This document shows, piece by piece, positions 1-8,736 of a stretch of DNA of 64,000 nucleotides. The notes under the pieces were generated by a model. The model saw only the letters and a program-made list of their open reading frames with translations. It did no database searches and was not told where the DNA came from. This DNA comes from Clostridia bacterium (lineage in GTDB: Bacteria > Bacillota > Clostridia > Oscillospirales > CAG-272). Positions within the stretch are counted from its first letter, which is position 1. Each line of letters opens with the position of its first letter. A program made the translations under genes and the position numbers. The DNA lies in NCBI GenBank assembly GCA_017537175.1, contig JAFYLH010000029.1, forward strand, positions 1-64,000. Direction: 5' to 3'.

Positions 1-365
1 AAGATGTGTTTCATTCATGCCGTACCAGCTGTTTACAACAGCCTTCTTGGAAGAAGTAAATAAGTAATAGCTGCCGTCGGTATCCTGTACAAGACCCTTT
101 GCTACAGGATAGCCGTTTTCGTAATAGCATATATTACCGTTCTTCTCACGGTATATGCCTTCCTTGACCTGCATTCTACCGTCTTCATAGAACCAGTAGA
201 TACCTGTTGCAAGAGAATAGCCGTTAAGATGTGTTTCGTTCATACCGTACCAGCAATTCTTAACTGCCTTCAAGGTGGAAGTAATCAAATAGTAATTGCC
301 ATCCGAAGCCTGTACAAGACCCTTTGCTACGGGATAGCCGTTTTCTACGTAGTAAACCTCGCCGT
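1..365 (-). repeat. Tandem 225-bp coding repeat in the wall-binding region
   Basis: Bases 1-140 and 226-365 are close copies offset by exactly 225 bp (75 codons). Each copy encodes the block with NxWYGMNETHLNGYSLA and ENGYPVAKGLVQ. More degenerate units with WYG and DGKYY continue to about 1100. The frame is kept, so copy number could vary without breaking the gene. Confidence 0.8.
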
Positions 366-3300
366 CGGCAAATACAAGACCTGTTAACTCACCGACAAGA
401 TCTACTGTGCAGGTATCTGCTACCTTGTTGGTATTCTTAACGAATACATACTCACCGTTAGCATATGCAAGGCGGAGCTCTCTTACCTGCCAGCCGTTTT
501 CAAAGTACATATCCTCTGCAACACCTGTATAGAGCTGACCCTTACCGTCGGTGCCGCAATCGTATGCAAAGTACTCAAATCTGTTGGACTCATGGGATAC
601 TACAACACCCTTCTGCATACAGCCTGCGCTGTTGAAGAAGTAGATATCGCCGTCGATCTCAACCATGAGATACTTAACGTTCTTGGAGGTGTTGTAATAG
701 TAGGAAGGACCGTACCAGCATCTCTTGAAGGAGTACCAGTCTTCCCATACAACCGACTGTACCTTACCATCAACAAAGTCGAAGGTAATGCCGTTATCAG
801 CGGTAACGCTGCCCTCGGCTGCCTCAAGGGTCTCGGGAAGGAAGTAATACCACGCACCGTCGATATCAAACCAGCCTGCGGTAAGAGTACCGAGCTTAGC
901 ATAGTAATACTTGCCGTCGATCTCAACGAGACCTGTGTACTTGCCCTTGGAAACGCCGTCATCACCGAAGTTGTAGTATACACCGTCAACTGCAGCGATA
1001 CCTGTAAGAGCTACGCCGTCAGCATAGTACTTACCGTCTACCCAGCCGGAGAGCATTACACCGTCAACATAGGTCTTGCCGTCGGTATAAACACCGTTGA
1101 ACACTTCGCCGCACTCACACTTGAGTACACCGTCGGTAACAGCATAGTCATGACCTGCTGCGGCAATTGTGGTACCCCAATCAACTACCGAGTTACAAGC
1201 CGCACAGAAGGTTCTGCCGGTATAACCTGCAGTTGTACATGTAGCAGCTACGTCTGCAACTGCTTCTGCGGTGTGATAGTGACCCTTGTCCCAGCTGTTG
1301 TAGTAATCAGCTGCGCCTGCTACGTTACCCTTGTGAGTACCGCAGAACCACATTTCTGTGTCGCACTTAACACCGTCGCCGGAGAAGGAGTCGATTGTAT
1401 CGTCAACTCTTACGAGAACACCGCGGTCAATGTCAGCTATAACAGCCATGCCCCAGTACTCGTTAAGAGAGGTTGTGAACTGACGAAGTGTGTAAGCCTG
1501 CGCGCCTGCCTTTGTACCGTTGGGATATACGTAACCCTCCTTGAGAGTCCATACACGAACAGGCATAGAAACGAGAGCTGCCTCACCGGTAGCATCTACA
1601 TCACCTGTCTTGGTAACGGTAACTGTAGCAACATTGAATCTTTCGTCAACAGTATAGGAAGCCTCAAAGCCTGTCGCTACGGTCATATGGTCAAGCTGCC
1701 ATGTGCTGTTGTTGTCAAGGTCGATTGTAGCCTCAACAGACTTAACTGTCTGGATATCTGTAGCTACAAGATCCATCCAGTAGATAGAGCCGAGCTTGGG
1801 ATATGTAAGGTCTGCATCGTGAGGTACGAGCTTAACTGTGCTGCCGGAATCATCTGCTGCAACAGTGATGTAACCGAATGCGGATGCATAGTTACCCATC
1901 TTATCCTCTGCTGCAAACTTAACCTGGTGCTTGCCGTTGTCAAGACCGGTAACATCTGCGGTAACAACACCGCCTGTATATGTACATTTGGTCTCTATAC
2001 CGTCGATATAAGCCTTAACGCTGTCAGCATTGATGCCGGTAGCGTTTGTAAGAGTTGTATTATCTGCAAGCTTAGCAGCAAAAGTAACCTTACCTGTATT
2101 TACAGTCTGGTTGTTAAGAGCTGCTGCATCGGGCATACCCTCTACCGCGTATGTAACACCGCCGAAGATGGGAGCCTCTCTGTCGTCTACTGCAGAGGAG
2201 TAGTCAACAGTAATATCGTCAAAGTAGAACTGGTATGTAGCAGGAATGTTTCTGTTTTCCCTTGATACATAGTTAAACGCAGAACCGTCACGGTCGGACA
2301 GATAGAACTGCATCATAGCGGAGTTAGCCTTCCAGCCTACTGCTTCATATGCAGAAACATCTGCCCAGAGGTAGTGCCAGCCGGGCTCAGTGAAGCTGGA
2401 TACAACACCTGTACCGCCAACTGTGTTATCCATGTTGTTCGAGTTGATGGAGCTGCCGAATACGGGATTGCCGTTAGCATCAAAGGTTACAGACTGGAGA
2501 GTCCAACGAGCCCAGAGACCGTCAAACTCATCGTCGATATAAATCCAGATACCGACCTTCTTTGCATTCTTGAACACTCTCTGCTCAGTTGAATACATAG
2601 AGGTCTTCATATAACCCGACTCAAGGGAGTTGGAATAATCTACAACACCGCTGAGAGCGTAGTTGCCGCTGTGAACCTCACCTGTGGTTGCGTCAACGAT
2701 CTCCTGTGTGGTCTCGGGCCATACATAGTTGTACTTTGTACCGGGAGTTTCGTCGAAAACAACAACACTGGTGCCGTCCTCGAAGTCATATACTACCTCA
2801 GAGCCCTTACCGAGAATAATCTTTGCGTTAGCTGTAAGCTCTGTTCCGTTAAGTACAGCACTTATATCACTTTCGGTAACTGCAGGATCCTCTGCGCAAG
2901 CAGTAAAATTAAAGCCGTCGATAGTACCAACTGCTGAATTGGAAAGAGCAAATGTAAAGTCGGATGCCTTTATAGCAACCTCCTTAACTCCGTAGGTAGC
3001 ATCGATGCCGAGAGCTACGGTCTTGCCGTAAGGAACTGTCATTTCAGCAGAGCTGAATGCGATAGCATCGGGAAGCACTACGTTGAGAGTAACGCTGCCA
3101 ACCGCCTGACCGTTATACATAGCTGTGATAGTAGCATCACCTACTGCATCACCTGCGGTGAATACACCGTCAGCATATGTACCGTTGTCAACAACATAGG
3201 TAATATCCGCAGGAACATCTGCCGCGTTACCTGTAGAGGAAACACCGCTTACTGCTACATTAACAGATGTGCCGGGGGTCATATAGTCGTTTTCTACCTC

Positions 3301-4251
3301 ATATGCAACATGGTCAAATGTGTAGGAAGCAACTGCTGTGGAAACGATAATGAAACCGTTGGAGATAGAACGCTCGGAACCGTCGGAGGGGGAGTTGGTG
3401 ATAACGAAATCATCCTGACCCTCAGGCTTACAAGCATAAGTACCGGATCCGCCGCCATCGAGGTGAAGTGCCTCAACACAACCGAGGTCAACCATTACCT
3501 GAGCCTGCTCAAGAAGGGTAAGACCGATAGACTTGGGAGCCTGGTTACCGTCTGCCATCATAAGGATAACATCACCTTCAGCGGTGATACCGATGGTCTG
3601 ACGGGGATACTTCTGGGGATTGGTCTTGGACCAGTAACCGTCCTCGTATACCTGACCGTCCTTTACAATATGAAAGTAACCGCCGATAGCCTCTTTGATC
3701 TGGCCCTTATATGATGAATACTCACCCTTACCGCCGATCATAACGCTGCCGTCATTGAGAACAGCAAAGAAGGAACGGGAGTTACCCTCAGCCTCGTTGG
3801 TAACGTCGATGCCGTTCATAACGAAAGTACCTGTAGGCTTACCTGTGGTCATGTTGTAGTAAGAGGAGTTGATACCTGCTACTACTGTACCCTGATAATA
3901 GGGGTCGCCTGCTGCTGCCTTATTGTTAAATGCAGCAACCTGCTCGGTAAGCTTGGACATACCGTAAACGGTAGGGTCCATGTTCTTATAGGAGGCAAAG
4001 AGCTTGACTGTGTCAACGCTCATGTCTGCCTTGGTGACAAACATTCTTACCTGGTCACCGTTCTTATCGTACACTGTATAGTCGTTCAGCGTAACACCGG
4101 GAGCCAAGGTAGATTCCTTGTCGATTGCGACAGAAAGCTGTGAATTAGTAAACTCAGCACTTGCAGCAAATGTGCTGAATGGTATCACACCAATAAGCAT
4201 AAGTACTGTTATAACCGCAGCTGTCCATCTCTTGAAATTGAAAGTTCTCAT
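1..4251 (-). CDS. Secreted phosphodiester glycosidase (NAGPA/DUF2233-like) with C-terminal wall-binding-type repeats, partial
   Basis: The reading frame is open from an ATG at 4251 to the window edge, giving 1417 codons without a stop; the C-terminus lies outside. AGGAG precedes the ATG. Residues 1-30 form a signal peptide (MRTFNFKRW then a hydrophobic run to TFAASA). Residues about 55-330 match the phosphodiester glycosidase family: RQTIGITAEGDVILMMADG, then LHLDGGGSGTYA, the family's DGGGS signature. A middle part has bacterial Ig-like segments and beta-rich modules. A Cys/His module (CGTHKG, then CTTAGYTG, then FCAACN) sits near residue 1010. The end is rich in WYG, DGKYY and ENGYPVAKGLV units, like choline- or glucan-binding repeats. 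It probably removes or transfers sugar phosphodiesters at the cell surface. It lies just downstream of the polysaccharide operon but has its own leader. The precise substrate is unknown. Confidence 0.85.
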   Translation of the reverse strand, partial: MRTFNFKRWTAAVITVLMLIGVIPFSTFAASAEFTNSQLSVAIDKESTLAPGVTLNDYTVYDKNGDQVRMFVTKADMSVDTVKLFASYKNMDPTVYGMSKLTEQVAAFNNKAAAGDPYYQGTVVAGINSSYYNMTTGKPTGTFVMNGIDVTNEAEGNSRSFFAVLNDGSVMIGGKGEYSSYKGQIKEAIGGYFHIVKDGQVYEDGYWSKTNPQKYPRQTIGITAEGDVILMMADGNQAPKSIGLTLLEQAQVMVDLGCVEALHLDGGGSGTYACKPEGQDDFVITNSPSDGSERSISNGFIIVSTAVASYTFDHVAYEVENDYMTPGTSVNVAVSGVSSTGNAADVPADITYVVDNGTYADGVFTAGDAVGDATITAMYNGQAVGSVTLNVVLPDAIAFSSAEMTVPYGKTVALGIDATYGVKEVAIKASDFTFALSNSAVGTIDGFNFTACAEDPAVTESDISAVLNGTELTANAKIILGKGSEVVYDFEDGTSVVVFDETPGTKYNYVWPETTQEIVDATTGEVHSGNYALSGVVDYSNSLESGYMKTSMYSTEQRVFKNAKKVGIWIYIDDEFDGLWARWTLQSVTFDANGNPVFGSSINSNNMDNTVGGTGVVSSFTEPGWHYLWADVSAYEAVGWKANSAMMQFYLSDRDGSAFNYVSRENRNIPATYQFYFDDITVDYSSAVDDREAPIFGGVTYAVEGMPDAAALNNQTVNTGKVTFAAKLADNTTLTNATGINADSVKAYIDGIETKCTYTGGVVTADVTGLDNGKHQVKFAAEDKMGNYASAFGYITVAADDSGSTVKLVPHDADLTYPKLGSIYWMDLVATDIQTVKSVEATIDLDNNSTWQLDHMTVATGFEASYTVDERFNVATVTVTKTGDVDATGEAALVSMPVRVWTLKEGYVYPNGTKAGAQAYTLRQFTTSLNEYWGMAVIADIDRGVLVRVDDTIDSFSGDGVKCDTEMWFCGTHKGNVAGAADYYNSWDKGHYHTAEAVADVAATCTTAGYTGRTFCAACNSVVDWGTTIAAAGHDYAVTDGVLKCECGEVFNGVYTDGKTYVDGVMLSGWVDGKYYADGVALTGIAAVDGVYYNFGDDGVSKGKYTGLVEIDGKYYYAKLGTLTAGWFDIDGAWYYFLPETLEAAEGSVTADNGITFDFVDGKVQSVVWEDWYSFKRCWYGPSYYYNTSKNVKYLMVEIDGDIYFFNSAGCMQKGVVVSHESNRFEYFAYDCGTDGKGQLYTGVAEDMYFENGWQVRELRLAYANGEYVFVKNTNKVADTCTVDLVGELTGLVFADGEVYYVENGYPVAKGLVQASDGNYYLITSTLKAVKNCWYGMNETHLNGYSLATGIYWFYEDGRMQVKEGIYREKNGNICYYENGYPVAKGLVQDTDGSYYLFTSSKKAVVNSWYGMNETHL

Positions 4252-4375
4252 GGGGTCTAACTCCTTTTTAATTTATTTATATATTGCCGTGTGGCTTTAT
4301 ATATCATTGTTTTTTCTGCGGGCAGGCTTGTCTGTCCGCGAGCTTTTAAAGTTATAGATATGACGGGATAGCTTT

Positions 4376-5587
4376 TTACATCGAGCAAAGCTCCCGATAC
4401 AAGCTTATATAGTCCTTTATCCGGTCATTTTTGTTAAAATTCTCTTCTGCGTATGCTCTGCAGACCACAGAAATTTCGGATTTATCCTTATTGCACAAAT
4501 CTTTGATTGCTGACGATACCGCTTGGATATCGCCCACATCCACAACTCTACCGCAACCGTCACCTACAAGCTCGGGATTTGCGGTAGAATCATAGCAAAT
4601 AATCGGTGTTCCGCAGGCCAGTGCCTCGGCAGAAACCTTACCGAAGCTCTCCTCACGGGAAAGGGTAACGAAAACATCCGCCATACTGTAATACTGCGCC
4701 AGCTCGTTCACCGAATCGGTCACCGGTATATGCTTCACATTTTTACTTAATTCCACCTCAGGACTCAGCTTGCCGATAAGAAGAATAACATATTCATCCG
4801 ACAAAAGCTCTGAAAGTCTGATAAAATCACCAAGGCCCTTGGAATCATCCCAGAATGAGGATACTCCCAGTATAACCTTTTTATTTTTCAAGCCCATACG
4901 CTCTCTTACCGCAACTGCTTCGTTGCGAGGGTAAAAAACATCTATATCTATCCAATTATATATGCGTCTGAGTATTGCGGCACAGGATAAATAGGATTTT
5001 TGAGCCTCAGAGGTTATCCAATCCGACACGCCCACCACCGCCAAACGCGGGATTTTTTCAAACAGCTCTTTCTTTTTTCTCCACATCGATGGGGTAGCAT
5101 CTATAAACCAGCTCTTGTTATCCTTTTTGAGTCTGGGACATTTGTAACAACCATCCTTCCATCTGTAGCAGCCGTCTACAGTATAGTGACAGCATTTACC
5201 GGTATAGAACCAGCAATCATGAAGTGTAAGAACAGTAGGAATATCTTTGTCGGCAAGATATTTCAAAAGAATCGGATAACTGATGTAATTACCATGCATA
5301 TTTCTTAATTGAACCACATCAGGCTTCAGTTTATCAATATAGCTTATAAGTCTTTTGGTTGAAGCTACAGAAAAATAACCTTGTTTTCCGGACAGTCTTG
5401 ACATAAATCCGTGAAATCTGATATCCAAAGAAGAACTCATACGGTGAGTATTTTTGTCATCGGTGGAGCCGTAAGCGTAAACTGTATAACAGCTATCCTC
5501 GGTACCGTTGATATAATCGGACAGTTCTTTACAGGTCCTGCCCGTACTACCCTTGCGGTATACGGCATTGATCTGAAGTATCTTCAT
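4376..5587 (-). CDS. GT4-family glycosyltransferase
   Basis: 403 aa; likely transfers a nucleotide-activated sugar to a lipid-linked glycan at the inner membrane face. It opens with MKILQINAVYRKGSTGR, the N-terminal Rossmann strand and donor/acceptor loop of GT4 enzymes. The C-terminal half has VILGVSSFWDDSKGLGDF and the EX7E-type donor site around LSREESFGKVSAEALACG. The ribosome-binding site GGGAGG overlaps the end of the preceding EpsG-like gene (stop at 5591), so translation is probably coupled. It is the last gene of the polysaccharide operon. A Cys-rich stretch (CHYTVDGCYRWKDGCYKCP) in the middle recurs in some wall-polysaccharide GT4 enzymes. Acceptor specificity cannot be read from the sequence. 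Confidence 0.9.
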   Translation of the reverse strand: MKILQINAVYRKGSTGRTCKELSDYINGTEDSCYTVYAYGSTDDKNTHRMSSSLDIRFHGFMSRLSGKQGYFSVASTKRLISYIDKLKPDVVQLRNMHGNYISYPILLKYLADKDIPTVLTLHDCWFYTGKCCHYTVDGCYRWKDGCYKCPRLKKDNKSWFIDATPSMWRKKKELFEKIPRLAVVGVSDWITSEAQKSYLSCAAILRRIYNWIDIDVFYPRNEAVAVRERMGLKNKKVILGVSSFWDDSKGLGDFIRLSELLSDEYVILLIGKLSPEVELSKNVKHIPVTDSVNELAQYYSMADVFVTLSREESFGKVSAEALACGTPIICYDSTANPELVGDGCGRVVDVGDIQAVSSAIKDLCNKDKSEISVVCRAYAEENFNKNDRIKDYISLYRELCSM

Positions 5588-5590
5588 TCA

Positions 5591-6649
5591 TCATACCTCC
5601 CAGAAAAACTTATAGGGGAATGTATCAAGTATGTTACCCGACGGTGCGTGATCAAAGAAATAGAAAAGAAAATACAAGGTCATTATATATCTTGATATCA
5701 CAACTATCTTATCCCACTGGGGCGCGCGGTACTTTATGATCTTGGGTATGAGCAACGGAATGAACATAAGGTAATAGTAGTTCATTCTCATTGCCAATGC
5801 ATGTAATGGCGCGAACATCTGAAGTGCTACCGACAGTAGCAAAAAGTTCCTCAGTCCTATTGTCTCGGCATCCATCCGGCTTTCGTCCACTACAGCAAAG
5901 GAGTATATGGCAAACATAACAAACAGCACCAGCATCATATAAGCACCGGTGTTTGATATTTCTCCCTCATACATACTTGCCAATACTCTGTTCAGAAATG
6001 TAAATATGGGACGGTTAAACAGGAATATTATCAACATAGCGGGTACTACCGCATACAGCCATTTTCTTGTAATCTTTGCGTGAAACAGCGGATACATTAT
6101 AAACAGCATAAATGCCGACTTATGAAACAGCATAGCAAGAATACAAACAAGTATGAAAAATACAAGCTTCTTTTTCTTGACAAATTCATATGCGACAAAG
6201 CCCAATGCGATGGATATAGCCTGTCGCAATCCCGAAAACACCATTACAAATGTAGGCATAATGAGAAACAGTGATATAGTCAGAGGAACATCCTCTATTG
6301 TTTTTGAGTATGTATACCATATAGGCAATATCGACAGCAAGCCGGTTATAACTATTACCCACTGGAACTCGGTTGTAAACAAACCGACAAACTGGTTCAG
6401 CAGGATATATCCCTGTTCAACTCCGGACTTGGATGCATTGGCAAAAGAAGTCCTTATATAACTGTTAAACAAACTGTAATATCCGGCAAGATCTCGCCCT
6501 ATAGTCATATGCCGTAACACAAGCATCAAAGTCAGGATAAGAAAGAATACGCCTATAACATTTCTTCTGCGCTTTTCTTCTGGCTGATTCTCTATACGGA
6601 ATACATTAAGTATTATCGGCAAAAAGATCAAAGCATAATACGGTATCAA
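5591..6649 (-). CDS. EpsG-like polysaccharide polymerase, membrane protein
   Basis: 352 aa, almost entirely hydrophobic, with about ten predicted membrane segments starting at IPYYALIFLPIILNVF. The motif RHMTIGRDLAGYYSLF near residue 67 resembles the conserved R-x5-D-x2-Y loop of EpsG/Wzy-type polymerases, which join repeat units at the outer membrane face. The start is a TTG at 6649: it sits 8 bases after a strong GGGAGG site, and no ATG is available nearby. That ribosome-binding site lies in the last codons of the GT2 gene upstream, so the two are translationally coupled. No Wzx flippase or Wzz chain-length regulator is visible in the cluster. Polymerase is preferred over O-antigen ligase because of length and motif, but this is not certain. 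Confidence 0.75.
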   Translation of the reverse strand: MIPYYALIFLPIILNVFRIENQPEEKRRRNVIGVFFLILTLMLVLRHMTIGRDLAGYYSLFNSYIRTSFANASKSGVEQGYILLNQFVGLFTTEFQWVIVITGLLSILPIWYTYSKTIEDVPLTISLFLIMPTFVMVFSGLRQAISIALGFVAYEFVKKKKLVFFILVCILAMLFHKSAFMLFIMYPLFHAKITRKWLYAVVPAMLIIFLFNRPIFTFLNRVLASMYEGEISNTGAYMMLVLFVMFAIYSFAVVDESRMDAETIGLRNFLLLSVALQMFAPLHALAMRMNYYYLMFIPLLIPKIIKYRAPQWDKIVVISRYIMTLYFLFYFFDHAPSGNILDTFPYKFFWEV

Positions 6650-6652
6650 AGC

Positions 6653-7603
6653 TTATCCTCCCTTAACCTTGATCTTTCTGAACAGCGAATAGTATATCTT
6701 TCTCGCCACACTTCTCATATCTCCGTACACCATATACATACGGACCTTAAGACTTTCCTTTGAGGTAAATACCTTCATTTTTAAAAGTCTTTTTACTATC
6801 TTTTTGTTCTGATATTTGGCATTATGCAGAGCATAGTGGAATATCAGCCTGTTTTCATCTGTGGTCACCCTTGTAAGCTCGGGAATAAGAAATTCCGCCA
6901 TCGCCTCGCTGTCGCTGTGGAACAGCGCCACACCGGAACGGGTAAGCTGACCGCCGTGTATACGGCTTTTAACACCTATATGGGGACAGATCAGCATAGA
7001 AAAACCCTTGAGAAAGATCTTTGACCACATAAAGCCGTCCTGGTTGAAGCGAAGACGCTCATCAAAGCCTCCGCATTTCTCAAACACATCTCTGTGTATC
7101 AAAAGAGTACAGCCGTTATATGATCCAACACTATACATTCTTTTAAGCGCCTTGTCCCAGGTAAGTATGCTTGCCTCGGTAGGTACGGAGGAGGGCTTTT
7201 TGCTGTTTATGGGTTGGGAATCGGGTCCGATAAACTCGGTAGAGGATTTGACTATCATTCTCTTATCCTCGTATTCCGAGAGGAGACGAATCTGCTTTTC
7301 CACCTTGTCGGGGGTATAAGCATCATCATGGGAAAGCCAGGAGAAATATTCTCCCTTCATATTACGGATACCCTCGTTGAGCGCGGTGGAAACACCACCG
7401 TTTTCTTTGTGTATATATCTTATCTTATCGCCGTAGGAACGGGCAACACGATCAGTCTCACCCTCATCTCTTGATCCGTCGTTTACAACGATGACCTCGA
7501 TATTTTTATAGGTCTGACCAAGCGCGCTGTCTATAGCCTCCCGCATATAGTTGGCTCCGTTATATACAGGAATTATTATTGATACCAAGGGTTCAAAGCT
7601 CAT
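6653..7603 (-). CDS. GT2-family glycosyltransferase
   Basis: 316 aa. The N-terminus FEPLVSIIIPVYNGANYM and the following VIVVNDGSRDEG are the classical GT-A nucleotide-binding core. SWLSHDDAYTPDKVEKQ carries a DxD-like HDDA metal site near residue 95, and FNQDGFMWSKIFLKG is the acceptor-side ED/QD region. I place the start at the ATG at 7603, 7 bases after GAGGA, rather than at the TTG four codons upstream, which has no ribosome-binding site. The start overlaps the end of the upstream GT4 gene by 11 bases. It acts in the polysaccharide operon; donor and linkage are unknown. Confidence 0.9.
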   Translation of the reverse strand: MSFEPLVSIIIPVYNGANYMREAIDSALGQTYKNIEVIVVNDGSRDEGETDRVARSYGDKIRYIHKENGGVSTALNEGIRNMKGEYFSWLSHDDAYTPDKVEKQIRLLSEYEDKRMIVKSSTEFIGPDSQPINSKKPSSVPTEASILTWDKALKRMYSVGSYNGCTLLIHRDVFEKCGGFDERLRFNQDGFMWSKIFLKGFSMLICPHIGVKSRIHGGQLTRSGVALFHSDSEAMAEFLIPELTRVTTDENRLIFHYALHNAKYQNKKIVKRLLKMKVFTSKESLKVRMYMVYGDMRSVARKIYYSLFRKIKVKGG

Positions 7604-8714
7604 ATATTTCCTCAAGTTCTTTCTTTACACTTTCATATCCGTACTGTCTTGAAAATTCAAGAGCATTCTTAGAAAACTCTTCTGCCTTTGCCGGATCCGA
7701 CAGTAAGGTAAGTATCGATTCTGCCATAGCACCGTAATCGTTTATATTAACGAGATAACCGTTTTTACCGCCGTCAATAAGCTCGCGGTGGCCTCTGTTG
7801 TCTGTCAGTACACAGGGATTACCCGACATCTGTGCCTCAATAACGTTCAGCCCCAGACCCTCACGCTTACTGCATGCCACAAGAATATCGCTTATATGCT
7901 GATAATCCTGAAGATTGGTAACATAACCGAGCATCGTAATGCTCTTTTCCAGTCCCAGGGAAGCGATAAGCGCTTCAAGATTTTCCTTTTCGGGTCCGTT
8001 ACCTGCCAAAAGCAATTTTGTATCCGGATACTTTTTCAGTATCTCCGGCATTACCCTTATTATCATCTGCTGGTTTTTGTTGGGCAGCAGCTCTCCGATA
8101 CAGAGAAGGATTTTTTCATTTTCGCCAAAGCCCATCTCACAGCGGAGCTTCTTTTTTTCATTGGGTGTGGCGGGAGTATATCTTGCTTCGTCTACACCCA
8201 CGCCGTGAATACGGTAAACGGGACAGCCGAACTTTTTCTTTGCTGTTTCGTAGTCCTCGCCCACTATTGTAATAAGCTTATCGGTCTTATGAGCAAAGAG
8301 CCTTTCGATGGGGTAGTATATCATCCAGTTCTTTTTTGAAGCTCCCTTGTAAAAGTGGAAGCCGTGAGCTGTATAAAAGACCTTTGTCCCCTTTTTTCTC
8401 GACTTCTTTGCCGCAAGACGGGTAACGATACCGCCCATAGGGGTATTACAGTGGATTACCTCATATTCTTCCTCAGCAAGGATTTTTTTAAGACCGCGAA
8501 AGGCTTTGATATTATCAGGACTCTTTGGTGATCTTGAAAATGGCAGATCAAAGACCTTTTCCGCAAAATCCAGTTGCAGACCGTTTTTCTCGGCTAAATT
8601 GTTTCTTGCGGCAACATGTATCTCGTACCCTTTGCTGTGGAGAAGCTGTGCAAGGGGTCTGTGAAACTGACATATATGGCTTTGTACCGTTGCTACCAGA
8701 AGTACCTTTTTCAT
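7593..8714 (-). CDS. GT4-family glycosyltransferase (EpsD/PelF-like)
   Basis: 373 aa. The N-terminus MKKVLLVATVQSHICQFHRP and GYEIHVAARNN are typical of EpsD-like enzymes. VIHCNTPMGGIVTRLAAKK and FYTAHGFHFYKGA form the acceptor-side domain, and ILLCIGELLPNKNQQMIIR begins the GT-B donor domain. The donor site contains VACSKREGLGLNVIEAQMSG with the two conserved glutamates. It is probably an N-acetylhexosamine-type transferase by resemblance to EpsD, but that substrate is inference. It lies between the PP-loop enzyme and the GT2 gene in the operon. Confidence 0.9.
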   Translation of the reverse strand: MKKVLLVATVQSHICQFHRPLAQLLHSKGYEIHVAARNNLAEKNGLQLDFAEKVFDLPFSRSPKSPDNIKAFRGLKKILAEEEYEVIHCNTPMGGIVTRLAAKKSRKKGTKVFYTAHGFHFYKGASKKNWMIYYPIERLFAHKTDKLITIVGEDYETAKKKFGCPVYRIHGVGVDEARYTPATPNEKKKLRCEMGFGENEKILLCIGELLPNKNQQMIIRVMPEILKKYPDTKLLLAGNGPEKENLEALIASLGLEKSITMLGYVTNLQDYQHISDILVACSKREGLGLNVIEAQMSGNPCVLTDNRGHRELIDGGKNGYLVNINDYGAMAESILTLLSDPAKAEEFSKNALEFSRQYGYESVKKELEEIYEL

Positions 8715-8736
8715 ATTCCCCTTTACATCCTTTCTC

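Noticed and set aside
592-2265. 557-codon plus-strand open frame
   Set aside because: It is antisense to the phosphodiester glycosidase gene. It is Cys/Val/Leu-rich without motifs and has no ribosome-binding site; it exists because the true gene avoids codons whose complements are stops.
4312-4348. Terminator of the polysaccharide operon
   Set aside because: The hairpin GCGGGCAG/CTGTCCGC pairs better on the plus strand (G-T) and has no T tract on the minus strand, so I could not call it.
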